DNA of 64,000 nucleotides from Actinomycetota bacterium (GTDB lineage: Bacteria; Actinomycetota; Actinomycetes; S36-B12), in contig VGBL01000001.1 of assembly GCA_016870515.1 (NCBI GenBank), positions 62,001 to 126,000 of the forward strand, written 5' to 3'. Below are positions 48,692 to 57,548 of this stretch, piece by piece (position 1 is the first letter of the stretch; every line of letters starts with the position of its first letter). The notes below the pieces were generated by a model, which was not told the origin of the DNA, made no database searches, and saw nothing but the letters and a program-made list of their open reading frames with translations. The position numbers were made by a program, and so were the translations under genes.

Positions 48692-49695
48692 GCCGATGCC
48701 GCCCTTCGCAGTCGATCGTGCATGCCCGCCATGGCGACGACGCCGGGCACGAGCGACTTGGGGATCTTGCACACGACCGTGTAGTTGGTGTCGACCACGT
48801 TGGCGATCGGCGTGAGGGACGCCTGCGACACGAACTGATAGGAATCGATGTGGCTCATGCCGGTGAGTTCGGCCAGCCAGAAGACCATCTGCTGGTGCGC
48901 GATGCGGAAGGCGTCCTCGAGCGGCCGCGCCGATCCGGTCGTCATGAGGAAGTCATCGCTCTCCAGTCTCGGCCACTCGGTCGCGTAGCCCGGCAGCACG
49001 TCGAGGATGAACGTCGTATCCATGGCGCACTCCACGGCCACCCCGCAGGTCTCGCCCTCACCCTGGCGGGCATGACCATCACCCAGGCTCATGAGCGCGC
49101 CGTCGACGTTGACCCCGAGGTAGCAGGTGACGCCCGCGCGCATCTCGGGCGTATCCATGTTGCCGCCCCACGAGCCGGGCGTTAGCGACGAGCGGGCCTC
49201 ACCCAGCGGCGGAGCCACGCCCACCGTGCCGTGCATCGGGTCAAGCGGCAGCGCGGCAGTGAACGGCGTGTCTGCGGCCATGTATCGCACGACGCCATCG
49301 TGATGATCAATCTCGTAGATCCACGTGCGCTCGAGCAGGGCGGTGTGCAGCATCGCGGTGACGGGCGTTGCGGTGAGCGCCCCGAAGAACGGCACGGTGC
49401 TGCTGACCCCCCAGGCCTCGCGCGGCTTGATGGAGACGAAGTGGACGGCCAGAGTGTCGCCCGGCACTGTGCCCTCGACATAGAAGGGACCGGACTGGGG
49501 ATTGAGCAGGCGCGGATCGCACACCTCGCTGGCCATGTCGGTGGTCGATCTCACTCGCCCGCCGAAGCAGTCCATCGTCCAGGTGCTGATCACCGTGCCC
49601 GGGCGCACGGAGGCAACGGGAGCAACACCACCGAAGGTGTAGGTGTAGGTGGTGGGGTCGGCATCGGCATCAGGCTCCCACCGCAAGCGCTCCAT
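48688..49695 (-). CDS. acetamidase/formamidase family amidohydrolase
   Basis: A 335-residue FmdA/AmdA-type protein with the family segments GPFYVEGTVPGDTLAVHF, GDGHARQGEGETCGVAVE and MSHIDSYQFVSQASLT. Known members hydrolyse formamide or acetamide to the acid and ammonia. It is the first gene of the dehydratase operon, overlapping the GlcG-like gene, which is unusual company and suggests an amide made or used in the same pathway. A GGAGG site precedes the ATG. Confidence 0.88.
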   Translation of the reverse strand: MERLRWEPDADADPTTYTYTFGGVAPVASVRPGTVISTWTMDCFGGRVRSTTDMASEVCDPRLLNPQSGPFYVEGTVPGDTLAVHFVSIKPREAWGVSSTVPFFGALTATPVTAMLHTALLERTWIYEIDHHDGVVRYMAADTPFTAALPLDPMHGTVGVAPPLGEARSSLTPGSWGGNMDTPEMRAGVTCYLGVNVDGALMSLGDGHARQGEGETCGVAVECAMDTTFILDVLPGYATEWPRLESDDFLMTTGSARPLEDAFRIAHQQMVFWLAELTGMSHIDSYQFVSQASLTPIANVVDTNYTVVCKIPKSLVPGVVAMAGMHDRLRRAASA

Positions 49696-49719
49696 GGCCG
49701 GATCCTCCTCCCCTCAGCC

Positions 49720-49754
49720 GTGAGGGGTGCACCCAGGCCGGGCGCACCCCTCAC
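49720..49754 (-). terminator. hairpin between permease and amidase genes
   Basis: GTGAGGGGTGC and GCACCCCTCAC form an 11-bp perfect stem around a 13-nt C/G-rich loop. It lies 17 bp after the permease stop and 25 bp before the amidase start, so it separates the two minus-strand units. Confidence 0.7.
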
Positions 49755-49770
49755 GAGTAGTTGCGTGCGA

Positions 49771-51342
49771 TTAGACGCGCTCGTGCGCTTCCTCGAGAGT
49801 TGTACGGCCAATCTCGGCGTAGAGGTCAGGTCGCTTCGACCGCAGCCACAGGGCGTAGCCGAAGCCGATGACGAGCAGGCCGATGACGTAGACCGGCATC
49901 AGCTGGAACACCAGGCTGTCGGCAGCAAGGCCGGCGGCGAACTGTCGGTTGTTCCACAGCAGGGACAGCGCGTAGAGCATGCCGGCCGCACCGACGATCG
50001 GGCACAGCATCGTGGTGATGACGTTGCCCTTCTTGACCTTCTTCACCCAGAAATACCAGATGACGGCGACCGAGGTGATGGTCTGGACGATGAGGATCAT
50101 CGCCGTACCGATCAGCGCCAGCAGGCCGTAGACGTTGACGTAGGGGATGAGCTCGGGCACCGCTTCGCCCTCAATGTAGACGTTGGTGAAGAGCAGGAAC
50201 GCCAGGCACAGGACCAGGGTGATGACGCTCTGCACGATCGAGGCGATAGCCGGTGATCCATGCTTGGGGTTGACCGAGCCGATCGTGCGGCGTAGGAAGC
50301 CCGAGGCGGTCTCGCGGCCCAGGGCGTAGATGTAGCGAGAGGCCGCGTTGTGGAAGGCCATGGCGCAGGCGAAGGATCCGATGACGAGCAGGATCTTGTA
50401 GATCAGCACCATGACACCGCCGAGATTGGCATCGACCAGGCCCAGCCAAAGGTCGACCGGAGCGGCGCCGGCCGAGATCTCCACCGACTTGGCCGCACCG
50501 TTGCCGACCACGACCATCCACGCCATGAAGGTGTAGAAGAGGCCCAGACCTACCACGGCGACGAGCGTGGCGATGGGCACATTGCGCTTCGGGTTCTTGG
50601 ACTCCTCGCCGTAGACTGCGGTGGTCTCGAAGCCGACCCACGACCAGAAGGCGAAGAAGATACCGATAGCCGCGACACCAGCGGCGACACCCGTGCCGAA
50701 CGCGTTTTCTTGCAGGCTGACGAAGGCGTTCTGCGGGGGTACGATCTCGCCAAACATGAAGCCGTCGGGGCCGCCCTTGAAGAGCACGGTGATGCCCAGC
50801 GCCAGGAGCAGCACCACCTCGCAGATCAGGGTGATGCCGAGCACGGCGACCGCCAGGGTGATCGAGTAGTAGGTCAGCACTCCGATGACAACGATGCCGA
50901 TGATCGCGATGATCATCCAGCTGAGGTTGATGCCATAGGGCTTGAGCACGTATTCGGAGGCGAAGTAGGAGAAGCCGCCGATAAGGGAGGCCTCGAAGAT
51001 GATGTAGGCCACCGCGGCGAGGATGCCGGAGGCCATGCCCCACACCTGGCCGAGGCCGTGGGAGATGAAGCCATAGAAGGCACCTGCCGTCGTGATGTAG
51101 CGGGCCATGGCAACGTAGCCGATGGCGAAGATGGTCAGGACGATCGTGGCAAAGAGGAAGCCGGCTGACGCTCCGATGCCGTTGCCATAGCCGACCGCGA
51201 TGGGCGTGTTGAAACTCATGGCGGTGATCGGGGCGGCATTGGCCACGGCCATGAGGAGCACGCCCACGAAACCGACGGCCCCGGCTTTGAGGCGAGTCTG
51301 CTCCCTGGGGTTGACCTGCTGATCGTTGGGCGACAGGGCCAC
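49771..51342 (-). CDS. APC-family amino acid/amine permease
   Basis: A 523-residue polytopic protein with twelve or more hydrophobic helices and the APC start VGFVGVLLMAVANAAPITAMSFNTP. The motif FWSWVGFETTAVYGEESKNPKRNVP is the conserved consensus loop of this superfamily. It is divergent from the BMC operon and likely imports its amine substrate; permeases of this class accompany the mycobacterial RMM locus. The start is the GTG at 51342 with GGAGG upstream rather than the track start. Confidence 0.9.
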   Translation of the reverse strand: MALSPNDQQVNPREQTRLKAGAVGFVGVLLMAVANAAPITAMSFNTPIAVGYGNGIGASAGFLFATIVLTIFAIGYVAMARYITTAGAFYGFISHGLGQVWGMASGILAAVAYIIFEASLIGGFSYFASEYVLKPYGINLSWMIIAIIGIVVIGVLTYYSITLAVAVLGITLICEVVLLLALGITVLFKGGPDGFMFGEIVPPQNAFVSLQENAFGTGVAAGVAAIGIFFAFWSWVGFETTAVYGEESKNPKRNVPIATLVAVVGLGLFYTFMAWMVVVGNGAAKSVEISAGAAPVDLWLGLVDANLGGVMVLIYKILLVIGSFACAMAFHNAASRYIYALGRETASGFLRRTIGSVNPKHGSPAIASIVQSVITLVLCLAFLLFTNVYIEGEAVPELIPYVNVYGLLALIGTAMILIVQTITSVAVIWYFWVKKVKKGNVITTMLCPIVGAAGMLYALSLLWNNRQFAAGLAADSLVFQLMPVYVIGLLVIGFGYALWLRSKRPDLYAEIGRTTLEEAHERV

Positions 51343-51473
51343 GAAACCTCCGTGAGTACGTGCCCGCGTGACGCGGGTCACGCCACGCAGTATGGGGGTG
51401 AAAGCGGCCTGGGCAAAGGAAATTCAGCGCATTTGGGTCAGGGGTCGTGGGAAGGGGTAGCCGATTTGCCCCC

Positions 51474-51520
51474 TTTTCGGTATGGTAATGGGTATTGATT
51501 TGGTCCGGTTTTTCGGTATG
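51474..51520 (+). promoter_or_regulatory. paired direct repeats TTTTCGGTATG upstream of the BMC operon
   Basis: Identical 11-mers at 51474-51484 and 51510-51520, 36 bp apart. The second overlaps the presumed -10 box. They are candidate operators for the GntR/HutC regulator at the operon's end. Confidence 0.5.
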
Positions 51521-51522
51521 CT
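51495..51522 (+). promoter_or_regulatory. BMC operon promoter (TTGATT - 16 bp - TATGCT)
   Basis: TTGATT at 51495-51500 and TATGCT at 51517-51522. The GTG at 51530 follows seven bases later without a Shine-Dalgarno, indicating a leaderless operon mRNA. Confidence 0.6.
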
Positions 51523-51529
51523 GGTGCAT

Positions 51530-52828
51530 GTGACCGACACGGATTCCGCCGATTACGACTACGGCGTCTTCTCGTTTGCCTCCAAGGCCGAGGTCCTCGA
51601 CAAGGCCAAGGAGTACTGGAACCCGGGTAAGACCCAGTTCTGGATCGACTCGGGCGTGCCCCTCGTCATCGACCGTCGCGAGGAGTACTACCTCTGGGAC
51701 ATGTCGGGCAAACGCCTGATCGACCTGCATCTCAACGGCGGCACCTACAACCTCGGTCACCGCAATCCTGAGGTGGTCCAGGCCCTCACCGTGGCCATGC
51801 AGCACTTCGACATGGGCAACCACCACTTCCCCGCCCTCGCCCGCACGGCGCTCGCCGAGGCCCTGGTCACCTCGGCGCCGGCCGGCCTCAGCAAGGTGAT
51901 CTACGGATCCGGCGGCGGCGAGGCGATCGACATCGCCCTCAAGACGGCCCGCCACGCCACGCAAAAGCGCAAGATCGTCTCGATTGCCAAGGCCTACCAC
52001 GGCCACACCGGCCTCGCAGTCGGCACGGGGGACGACCGCTTCTCCAAGCTCTTCCTCGCCGACCAGCCCGAGGAGTTCCCTCACGTCCCCTTCAACGACC
52101 TCAACGCCATGGAGGAAGCGCTGCGGGGTCGCGATGTCGCAGCCGTGATCATGGAGACCATCCCCGCGACGTACGGCTTCCCGCTGCCCGATCCCGGCTA
52201 CCTTCACGCCGTCAAAAAACTGTGCCAGGAGTTTGACGCCCTCTATATCGCCGACGAGGTCCAGACGGGGCTCATGCGCACCGGTGAGCTTTGGGGCATC
52301 GCCAAGGAGGGCATCCAGCCCGACATCCTGGTCACCGGCAAGGGCATCTCCGGCGGCATGTATCCCATCGCCTGCGTCCTCGTGCGCGATGAGCATGCCG
52401 GCTGGCTCACCGAGGACGGCTTCGGCCACATCTCCACCTTCGGGGGCGCCGAGCTCGGCTGCATCGCCGCCATCAAGGCCCTCGAGATCTGCTCGCGGCC
52501 CGAAACGCGCTCGATGGTTCACTACATCGCCGACCGCGTGGGCACCGGACTGCGCGCCATCCAGGCCGAATACCCCGACTGGTTTGTCGGCATTCGCCAG
52601 AACGGCGTCATCCTCGGCCTGGAGTTCCACCATCCGCAGGGCGCCAAATACGTCATGCGTCAGCTCTACGAAAACGGCGTCTGGGCCATATTCTCCACGC
52701 TCGATCCGCGCGTGCTGCAGTTCAAGCCGGGCATCCTGCTCAAGCCAGAGGTCGTCGACGAGGTGCTCGATCGCACCGAGGTGGCTATTGGCCGCGCCTA
52801 CCGCGAGGCGATGGGGGGCCGGTCATGA
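51530..52828 (+). CDS. class III aminotransferase / amino-alcohol phosphate phospho-lyase-like
   Basis: A 432-residue PLP enzyme with the cofactor-anchoring GSGGGEAIDIALKTAR, the Asp in IADEVQTGLMRTG and the Schiff-base Lys in ILVTGKGISGGMYP. In the RMM microcompartment pathway this family member is proposed to act on an amino alcohol or its phosphate; phospho-lyases such as ETNPPL belong to the same class III family. The start at 51530 (VTDTDSADYDYG) is set by the promoter; the track ATG at 51482 lies upstream of it. First gene of the BMC operon. Confidence 0.88.
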   Translation: MTDTDSADYDYGVFSFASKAEVLDKAKEYWNPGKTQFWIDSGVPLVIDRREEYYLWDMSGKRLIDLHLNGGTYNLGHRNPEVVQALTVAMQHFDMGNHHFPALARTALAEALVTSAPAGLSKVIYGSGGGEAIDIALKTARHATQKRKIVSIAKAYHGHTGLAVGTGDDRFSKLFLADQPEEFPHVPFNDLNAMEEALRGRDVAAVIMETIPATYGFPLPDPGYLHAVKKLCQEFDALYIADEVQTGLMRTGELWGIAKEGIQPDILVTGKGISGGMYPIACVLVRDEHAGWLTEDGFGHISTFGGAELGCIAAIKALEICSRPETRSMVHYIADRVGTGLRAIQAEYPDWFVGIRQNGVILGLEFHHPQGAKYVMRQLYENGVWAIFSTLDPRVLQFKPGILLKPEVVDEVLDRTEVAIGRAYREAMGGRS

Positions 52829-54375
52829 CCGCACTCCTCGCCGACATTCCCCTCGAGCCCGCGGGGGTCCCTCGCGGTCGGGCCATGGTCGAACGCGCCC
52901 AATGGGCCTCGCTGGCCTTCGCGACGTACGACATCGAGACCGTACGTCGCATCGCGCAGGCCGCGGCCGAAGCGGGCGAGCGAGTAGCCGCCGAGCTTGG
53001 AATCGCGGCCGTCGAGGAGACCGGCTTCGGTGTCGCTGAGCACAAGAAGCTCAAGAACGTCGCCTGCTCCGTGGGCATCTGGAATACCTATCGCGATCAC
53101 GACTACGTATCGCCGGTCCTTCACCCCGACCGCGGTATCGTCGAGGTGCCGCGCCCGGCCGGTGTGGTTATCGCGCTGACTCCATCGACCAACCCCGTGG
53201 CGACTGTCTTCTTCAAGATCATGCTCGCGCTGCTGACGCGCAACGCGATCATCATCTGCCCCCACCCCTTCGCCAAGCGAGTCTGCACCGAGGCCGCGCA
53301 TGCGATGGCTGAGGCCGCTGTCGCCGCTGGCGCGCCCGACGGCTGCATCCAGGTGGTCGAGGAGCCGTCGATTCCTCTCGTCAACGCCCTGATGACCGAC
53401 GCTCGGGTCGATGTCATCGTGGCCACCGGGGGCACCGCCATGGTGCGCGCCGCCTACCGCAGCGGCAACCCCGCGATAGGGGTCGGCCCCGGCAACGTGC
53501 CAGTCATGGTCGATGCCACCGCCGACATCGCTGCCGCGGCCCACCGCATCGTGGCGAGCAAGGCCTTCGACAACTCCATCCTGTGCACCAACGAGTCGGT
53601 GCTCATCGTCGAGGAGAAGGCCGCCGCAGGTCTCGAAGCCGCACTGAGGCGCGAAGGTGCCTACGTCCTCGCCGGCGAGGAGATTGACGCCGTGAAGGGC
53701 GTGATGTTCGACGGCACCAGCTTCGACACGGCCTGGGTCGGCAAGTCGGCCAAGCAGATCGCCGAGGCCGCGGGCATCAAGGTGCCGGCCAACACGCGCA
53801 TCCTCGTCGCACCCTTCCCGCTCGTCGTGCCCGAGGAGATGCTTGCCCACGAGAAGCTCTGCCCCGTGCTCGGCATGGTCGTCGTGCCGAGTGCCGCTCG
53901 CGGCATCGATGCGGCCCGTGCCGTGCTGCGCATCAGCGGAGCCGGTCACAGCGCCGCCATCCACAGCGAGGACGCCGTGACCATCATGGCCTTCGCATCA
54001 GCCGTGCCGGTGTTACGCGTCGCCGTCAATGTCGGTAACAGCCTCGGCAGCGCCGGTATCGAGACACACCTGGCCCCGACCATGACCATCGGCACCGGGT
54101 TCTTCGGTCGCTCATCGGTGGGCGAAAACCTGGAGCCGAAGCACCTGATCAACATGACGCGGATCGCCTATCCCTCCCACGGCAGTTCAGCGATGCCCGA
54201 CTTCAGCGCTCTGCAGCCTTGGCACGAGCCCGCCGGGGCGGTTCCGCCGTATCCGATCGCCTCCAACATGGAAGGGGCCCCTTCCCTCGTGCGTGCCGAC
54301 GACCCGCAGGATGAACTCCGCGACGAGATCCGCCGCATGGTCGTCGAAGAGCTCCGAGAGATCCTGCGAGGCTGA
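52825..54375 (+). CDS. CoA-acylating aldehyde dehydrogenase with C-terminal encapsulation helix
   Basis: The 516-residue protein resembles PduP/EutE enzymes, which oxidise propionaldehyde or acetaldehyde to acyl-CoA with NAD+. The nucleophile is the Cys in FDNSILCTNES, and GNVPVMVDATADI and GLAPT-like segments follow the family. After a Pro-rich linker the last about 20 residues (DELRDEIRRMVVEELREIL) form an amphipathic helix typical of a BMC encapsulation peptide, here at the C-terminus rather than the N-terminus as in PduP. ATGA overlap with the aminotransferase. Confidence 0.92.
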   Translation: MTALLADIPLEPAGVPRGRAMVERAQWASLAFATYDIETVRRIAQAAAEAGERVAAELGIAAVEETGFGVAEHKKLKNVACSVGIWNTYRDHDYVSPVLHPDRGIVEVPRPAGVVIALTPSTNPVATVFFKIMLALLTRNAIIICPHPFAKRVCTEAAHAMAEAAVAAGAPDGCIQVVEEPSIPLVNALMTDARVDVIVATGGTAMVRAAYRSGNPAIGVGPGNVPVMVDATADIAAAAHRIVASKAFDNSILCTNESVLIVEEKAAAGLEAALRREGAYVLAGEEIDAVKGVMFDGTSFDTAWVGKSAKQIAEAAGIKVPANTRILVAPFPLVVPEEMLAHEKLCPVLGMVVVPSAARGIDAARAVLRISGAGHSAAIHSEDAVTIMAFASAVPVLRVAVNVGNSLGSAGIETHLAPTMTIGTGFFGRSSVGENLEPKHLINMTRIAYPSHGSSAMPDFSALQPWHEPAGAVPPYPIASNMEGAPSLVRADDPQDELRDEIRRMVVEELREILRG

Positions 54376-54376
54376 C

Positions 54377-54982
54377 GTGGCTGAACTTCGTTCCTTCATT
54401 TTCCTTGACCGCCTGCAACCGCAGACGATGTGCTATCTGGGCACGTGGATCCGTGGCTCGCTGCCGCGAGCGGGTGTCGCGGCGCAGATCATCGAGGTGG
54501 CTCCCGGCCTCGACATCGAGCCCCTGACCGACATCGCGCTCAAGCACGCCGAGATAGGCGCAGGCATCCTCTTCGTCGAGCGCCAGTTCGGCTATCTCGA
54601 GATGCACGGCCCCACGAGTTCAGTGCGTAGCGCCGCCGATGCTGTGCTCGAGCACCTCGGAGCGAGTGCATCGGATGCCACGGCCCCGCAGATTCTCGCC
54701 TCGCGCGTGGTCCCGAAGATCGACCGTCAGCACGCGTTCCTCATCAACCGCAACAAACTCGGCTCGATGGCACTGCCGGGGCAGTCGCTCTTCGTGCTGG
54801 AGATGCAGCCCGCCAGTTATGCGATCCTCGCCACCAACGAGGCCGAGAAGGCCGCGCGCATCAACGTCGTGGACTACCGCATGGTGGGTGCCACGGGCCG
54901 CGTCTACCTGACCGGCACTGAGTCTGAGGTGCGCGCTGCCGCCGACGCGGCGGAGCGTGCCCTGCGGAGCGTGGTCTCATGA
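54377..54982 (+). CDS. BMC-T trimeric shell protein (first copy)
   Basis: The 201-residue protein contains two BMC folds in tandem, each with the AELRSFIF/ASRVVPKI-type start and the [15 protein letters not shown] and LPGQSLFVLEMQP segments. Such proteins form pseudohexameric trimers with large gated pores in the shell. It starts at GTG one base after the aldehyde dehydrogenase stop; the track ATG lies within that gene. It matches the first BMC-T of the mycobacterial RMM shell set. The next gene overlaps its stop. Confidence 0.9.
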   Translation: MAELRSFIFLDRLQPQTMCYLGTWIRGSLPRAGVAAQIIEVAPGLDIEPLTDIALKHAEIGAGILFVERQFGYLEMHGPTSSVRSAADAVLEHLGASASDATAPQILASRVVPKIDRQHAFLINRNKLGSMALPGQSLFVLEMQPASYAILATNEAEKAARINVVDYRMVGATGRVYLTGTESEVRAAADAAERALRSVVS

Positions 54983-55308
54983 CCTCCCCCGACATGCTTC
55001 GCGAGGTCATCCGCGAGGTCGTGCGCGACGTCATCCGCGAGGTCATCGCCGAGGAGATGGCAGCGGTTGCACTCAGCCAAGCCTCCGGCACCAACCAGGC
55101 TTCAACGCGGGCCACACCGCCCGCGCCGCGGGCATCGGCGGCGTCCGGCGTACTGCTGGACCGCGGAGCCCTGACCGAGCGTCACGTGCGATCCGCAGGC
55201 GACGCCAAGTCGATCACCATCGGAAGCAAAGTCGTCATCACGCCCCTCGCCCGCGAACGTGCGCGGACGATGGGCATCGAGATCATCCGGGTCTCAGTCG
55301 AAGGGTAG
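54979..55308 (+). CDS. BMC-associated small protein with amphipathic helix
   Basis: The 109-residue product begins with a regular amphipathic helix made of repeated RE-V-hydrophobic units (MLREVIREVVRDVIREVIAEEM), then an Ala/Pro/Thr linker and a small C-terminal domain (SITIGSKVVITPLARERARTMGIEIIRV). The helix looks like an encapsulation or core-scaffolding peptide; the ITPLARERARxxGIEI motif recurs in several BMC proteins. A role in linking cargo to shell is inferred. The DNA of the helix contains imperfect repeats of CGCGAGGTCATC. Confidence 0.75.
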   Translation: MTSPDMLREVIREVVRDVIREVIAEEMAAVALSQASGTNQASTRATPPAPRASAASGVLLDRGALTERHVRSAGDAKSITIGSKVVITPLARERARTMGIEIIRVSVEG

Positions 55309-55316
55309 GAGAAGAC

Positions 55317-55565
55317 ATGCTGCGCGCACGCGTCATTCAAAGCGTCTGGTCGACGAAGAAGGTCTCGTCGATCCCCAACGGCGCCTTCCTCGAGGTCGAG
55401 GTCGAACCCGGCGGTGCCCGTCTGGTTGCCTTCGACGTGCTCGGATCCGGCGTCGGCGAGGCCGTGCTAATCGCGACCGGCTCGGTCGCGGCCGCATGGC
55501 TGCCCGGCGAGGCACCCCCCATTGACGCGCTCATCATCGGTTCAATCGATGAGGAGCGGAACTGA
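55317..55565 (+). CDS. BMC-P pentameric shell vertex protein (EutN/CcmL family)
   Basis: An 82-residue EutN/CcmL protein: MLRARVIQSVWSTKK, the central FLEVEVEPGGARLVAFDVLGSGVGEAVLIATGSVA and the end IDALIIGSID. Pentamers of this family close the 12 vertices of the polyhedral shell. The true ATG at 55317 has TAGGAG just upstream; the track ORF starting at 54957 is a frame-open extension. The gene is between the small helix protein and the BMC-H gene. Confidence 0.93.
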   Translation: MLRARVIQSVWSTKKVSSIPNGAFLEVEVEPGGARLVAFDVLGSGVGEAVLIATGSVAAAWLPGEAPPIDALIIGSIDEERN

Positions 55566-55601
55566 GCGGATCACCGCTCGGCAACCACGAAAGGAAACAC
55601 C

Positions 55602-55883
55602 ATGTCCAACAACGCGATCGGCATGATCGAGACCAAGGGTTACGTGGCTGCGCTTGCTGCCGCCGATGCCATGGTCAAGGCAGCCAACGTGACCATCGTC
55701 AGCCGCGAGCAGGTCGGCGACGGACTCGTTGCCGTGACCATCCAGGGTGATGTCGGCGCCGTGAAGGCTGCGACCGACGCTGGTTCGGAGGCTGCTAGCC
55801 AGGTGGGCGAGCTCGTCAGCGTCCACGTGATTCCGCGGCCGCACCAGGAGCTGTCGAAGAACTTCGGGGTATCGGCAAAGTGA
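55602..55883 (+). CDS. BMC-H hexameric shell protein with Asp pore
   Basis: The 93-residue protein is a PduA/PduJ-type shell hexamer: [26 protein letters not shown], then [21 protein letters not shown] and [11 protein letters not shown]. The pore loop reads QVGDGLV, so residue 40 is Asp where PduA has Ser in GSG. That would make the narrow pore acidic and favour cationic substrates over neutral diols. AAAGGAAACACC precedes the ATG. Only one BMC-H gene is present. Confidence 0.95.
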   Translation: MSNNAIGMIETKGYVAALAAADAMVKAANVTIVSREQVGDGLVAVTIQGDVGAVKAATDAGSEAASQVGELVSVHVIPRPHQELSKNFGVSAK

Positions 55884-56539
55884 GCCAAGGCGGACTTCCC
55901 GCCTCGGCCGCACCGGAACTCCGGGTCTACCTGCAGCTGCTCGATCTCCAGCCTCAGTTCGCGGCGTATCTCGGTACGCCGACGCGCGCTCGCGGCTACC
56001 CACCCTATGCGGGGCAGCACGCCCTCATCGTCGAGGTCGCGCCTGGGCTGGCGATCGAGCGAGTGACGGACCTCGCGCTCCGGCAGGTGCCGGAGGCCGA
56101 ACTGGGCATCCTCTTCGTCGAGAGGCAGTTCGGCGTACTCGAGGTGCATGCGGATGCACGCGAGCACGTCGAGGCGGCGGGAGCAGCGATCCTCGCCGGC
56201 CTGGGCGCGCGACCGGAGGATCAACTCAGGCCGCAGGTGCTCTTCCATGACGTCATCCACGACATCACCGACCAGCACGCGGTGATCCTCAACCGCGTGC
56301 GCCAGGCCTCGATGGTGCTGCCCGGGCAGAGCCTGCTGGTCTTCGAGATGACGCCGGCGCTTTTCGCAGCCGTAGCAGCCAACGAGGCGCAGAAGGCGGC
56401 GCCCGACGCCACCCTGGTCGACGTCCAGATGATCGGCGCAGCCGGACGGGTCTACATGGCCGGCAGTCCCGAGTCGGTCGAGCGCGCACGCGAGGCCATC
56501 GGGGCAGCCCTTGCTGCGGTGGCGGGCCGGGATCAGTAG
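55880..56539 (+). CDS. BMC-T trimeric shell protein (second copy)
   Basis: A 219-residue tandem-BMC protein related to the first BMC-T in the operon (shared [17 protein letters not shown] and [14 protein letters not shown]) with a slightly longer N-terminus. Two distinct BMC-T proteins, one BMC-H and one BMC-P is the shell inventory described for the Mycobacterium smegmatis RMM compartment. GTG start overlaps the BMC-H stop (GTGA). Confidence 0.9.
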   Translation: MSQGGLPASAAPELRVYLQLLDLQPQFAAYLGTPTRARGYPPYAGQHALIVEVAPGLAIERVTDLALRQVPEAELGILFVERQFGVLEVHADAREHVEAAGAAILAGLGARPEDQLRPQVLFHDVIHDITDQHAVILNRVRQASMVLPGQSLLVFEMTPALFAAVAANEAQKAAPDATLVDVQMIGAAGRVYMAGSPESVERAREAIGAALAAVAGRDQ

Positions 56540-56562
56540 CGTCTGTGCCCGGAGGAAGCACC

Positions 56563-57540
56563 GTGACCGATCCCGTGGCCTCATTCGAGGAGTTCGCCTA
56601 CGCCGCACTGCCGGCGTACGGGCTCACCGATGCCACGCGGCTCACGCTGCTGAACGTCTCCGAAAACGGCACCTTCCTGGTGGAGGACCCCGAGCAGGGT
56701 CGCTCGGTCCTGCGTATCCATCGCACCGGCTACCACTCCCGCGAGGCCATCCTCAGTGAGTTGGCGTGGATCGATGCGCTCAGAGCCCAGCAGATCGTCG
56801 ACACCCCCGCGTTCATGCCCGCTGTCGACGGAGAGCTTGTCGCGACTGCTCGCACAGGCGACGGTCGTGAGCGCTATGTCGTGCGCTTCGCGTGGGTCGA
56901 CGGGGTCGAACCCACCGAAGACCGTCTCGCGCAGGACTTCGAGGAGCTCGGCTCGATCACCGCGCGCCTCCACCTGCATGCCAAGTCATGGCAAAGGCCA
57001 GCGGCATTTACCCGTCTCGTGTGGGACTACGACACTGCGCTGGGACCCAACGGGCACTGGGGGCGGTGGCAGTACGGCCTGGGCGTGGGTCCATCAGAGA
57101 TCGACATCCTCAGCCGGTGCGCCGATCTGATGCGCCAGCGCCTCGATGCCTACGGCAAGGGCCAGGATCGATTCGGCCTGGTGCACGCCGACATGCGCCT
57201 TGCCAACCTGCTTGTCAACGGACCCCGCGTCAACGTCATCGACTTCGACGACGCGGGCCTGAGTTGGTACATGTACGACCTGGGATCGTCGCTGTCCTTC
57301 ATTGAGCACGAGCCCTACGTGCCCGAACTCGTCGACGCCTGGACTCGCGGCTACCGGCGGACAACCGATCTGGACCCCACCGACGAGGCCGAGCTCCCGA
57401 CCTTCATCATGTTTCGGCGTCTGCTGCTCGTGGCTTGGATCGGCTCGCACGCCGAGACCGAGACCGCCCAGCAGATGGGGCCGGAGTATGCCGCCACCAG
57501 TTGTCGTCTCGCCGACGACTACCTCACCAGAATGACCTAG
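56563..57540 (+). CDS. APH-type kinase (probable amino-alcohol kinase)
   Basis: The 325-residue protein has the aminoglycoside-phosphotransferase/choline-kinase core: [17 protein letters not shown] in the ATP-binding lobe, the catalytic loop [14 protein letters not shown] (HxDxxxxN) and the metal-binding NVIDFDDAG. In RMM loci this kinase is thought to phosphorylate the amino alcohol so that the class III enzyme can eliminate phosphate and ammonia. Start at GTG 56563 with GGAGGAAGCACC upstream. The SDR gene follows after eight bases. Confidence 0.88.
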   Translation: MTDPVASFEEFAYAALPAYGLTDATRLTLLNVSENGTFLVEDPEQGRSVLRIHRTGYHSREAILSELAWIDALRAQQIVDTPAFMPAVDGELVATARTGDGRERYVVRFAWVDGVEPTEDRLAQDFEELGSITARLHLHAKSWQRPAAFTRLVWDYDTALGPNGHWGRWQYGLGVGPSEIDILSRCADLMRQRLDAYGKGQDRFGLVHADMRLANLLVNGPRVNVIDFDDAGLSWYMYDLGSSLSFIEHEPYVPELVDAWTRGYRRTTDLDPTDEAELPTFIMFRRLLLVAWIGSHAETETAQQMGPEYAATSCRLADDYLTRMT

Positions 57541-57548
57541 GAGGATCC

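Noticed and set aside
49696-49770. cobalamin riboswitch upstream of the dehydratase operon
   Set aside because: Only about 75 bp separate the permease stop from the amidase start and they hold a simple hairpin; no B12-box-like sequence was seen.
50171-52633. 820-codon minus-strand ORF
   Set aside because: Shadow frame spanning the permease, the intergenic promoter and the aminotransferase; composition is His/Arg-rich with no domain.
52798-53964. 388-codon minus-strand ORF opposite the aldehyde dehydrogenase
   Set aside because: Antisense shadow of a clear PduP-like gene; no family features.
54979-55080. CRISPR-like short repeats (CGCGAGGTCATC)
   Set aside because: They are in-frame codon repeats of an amphipathic helix, without spacers of constant length.
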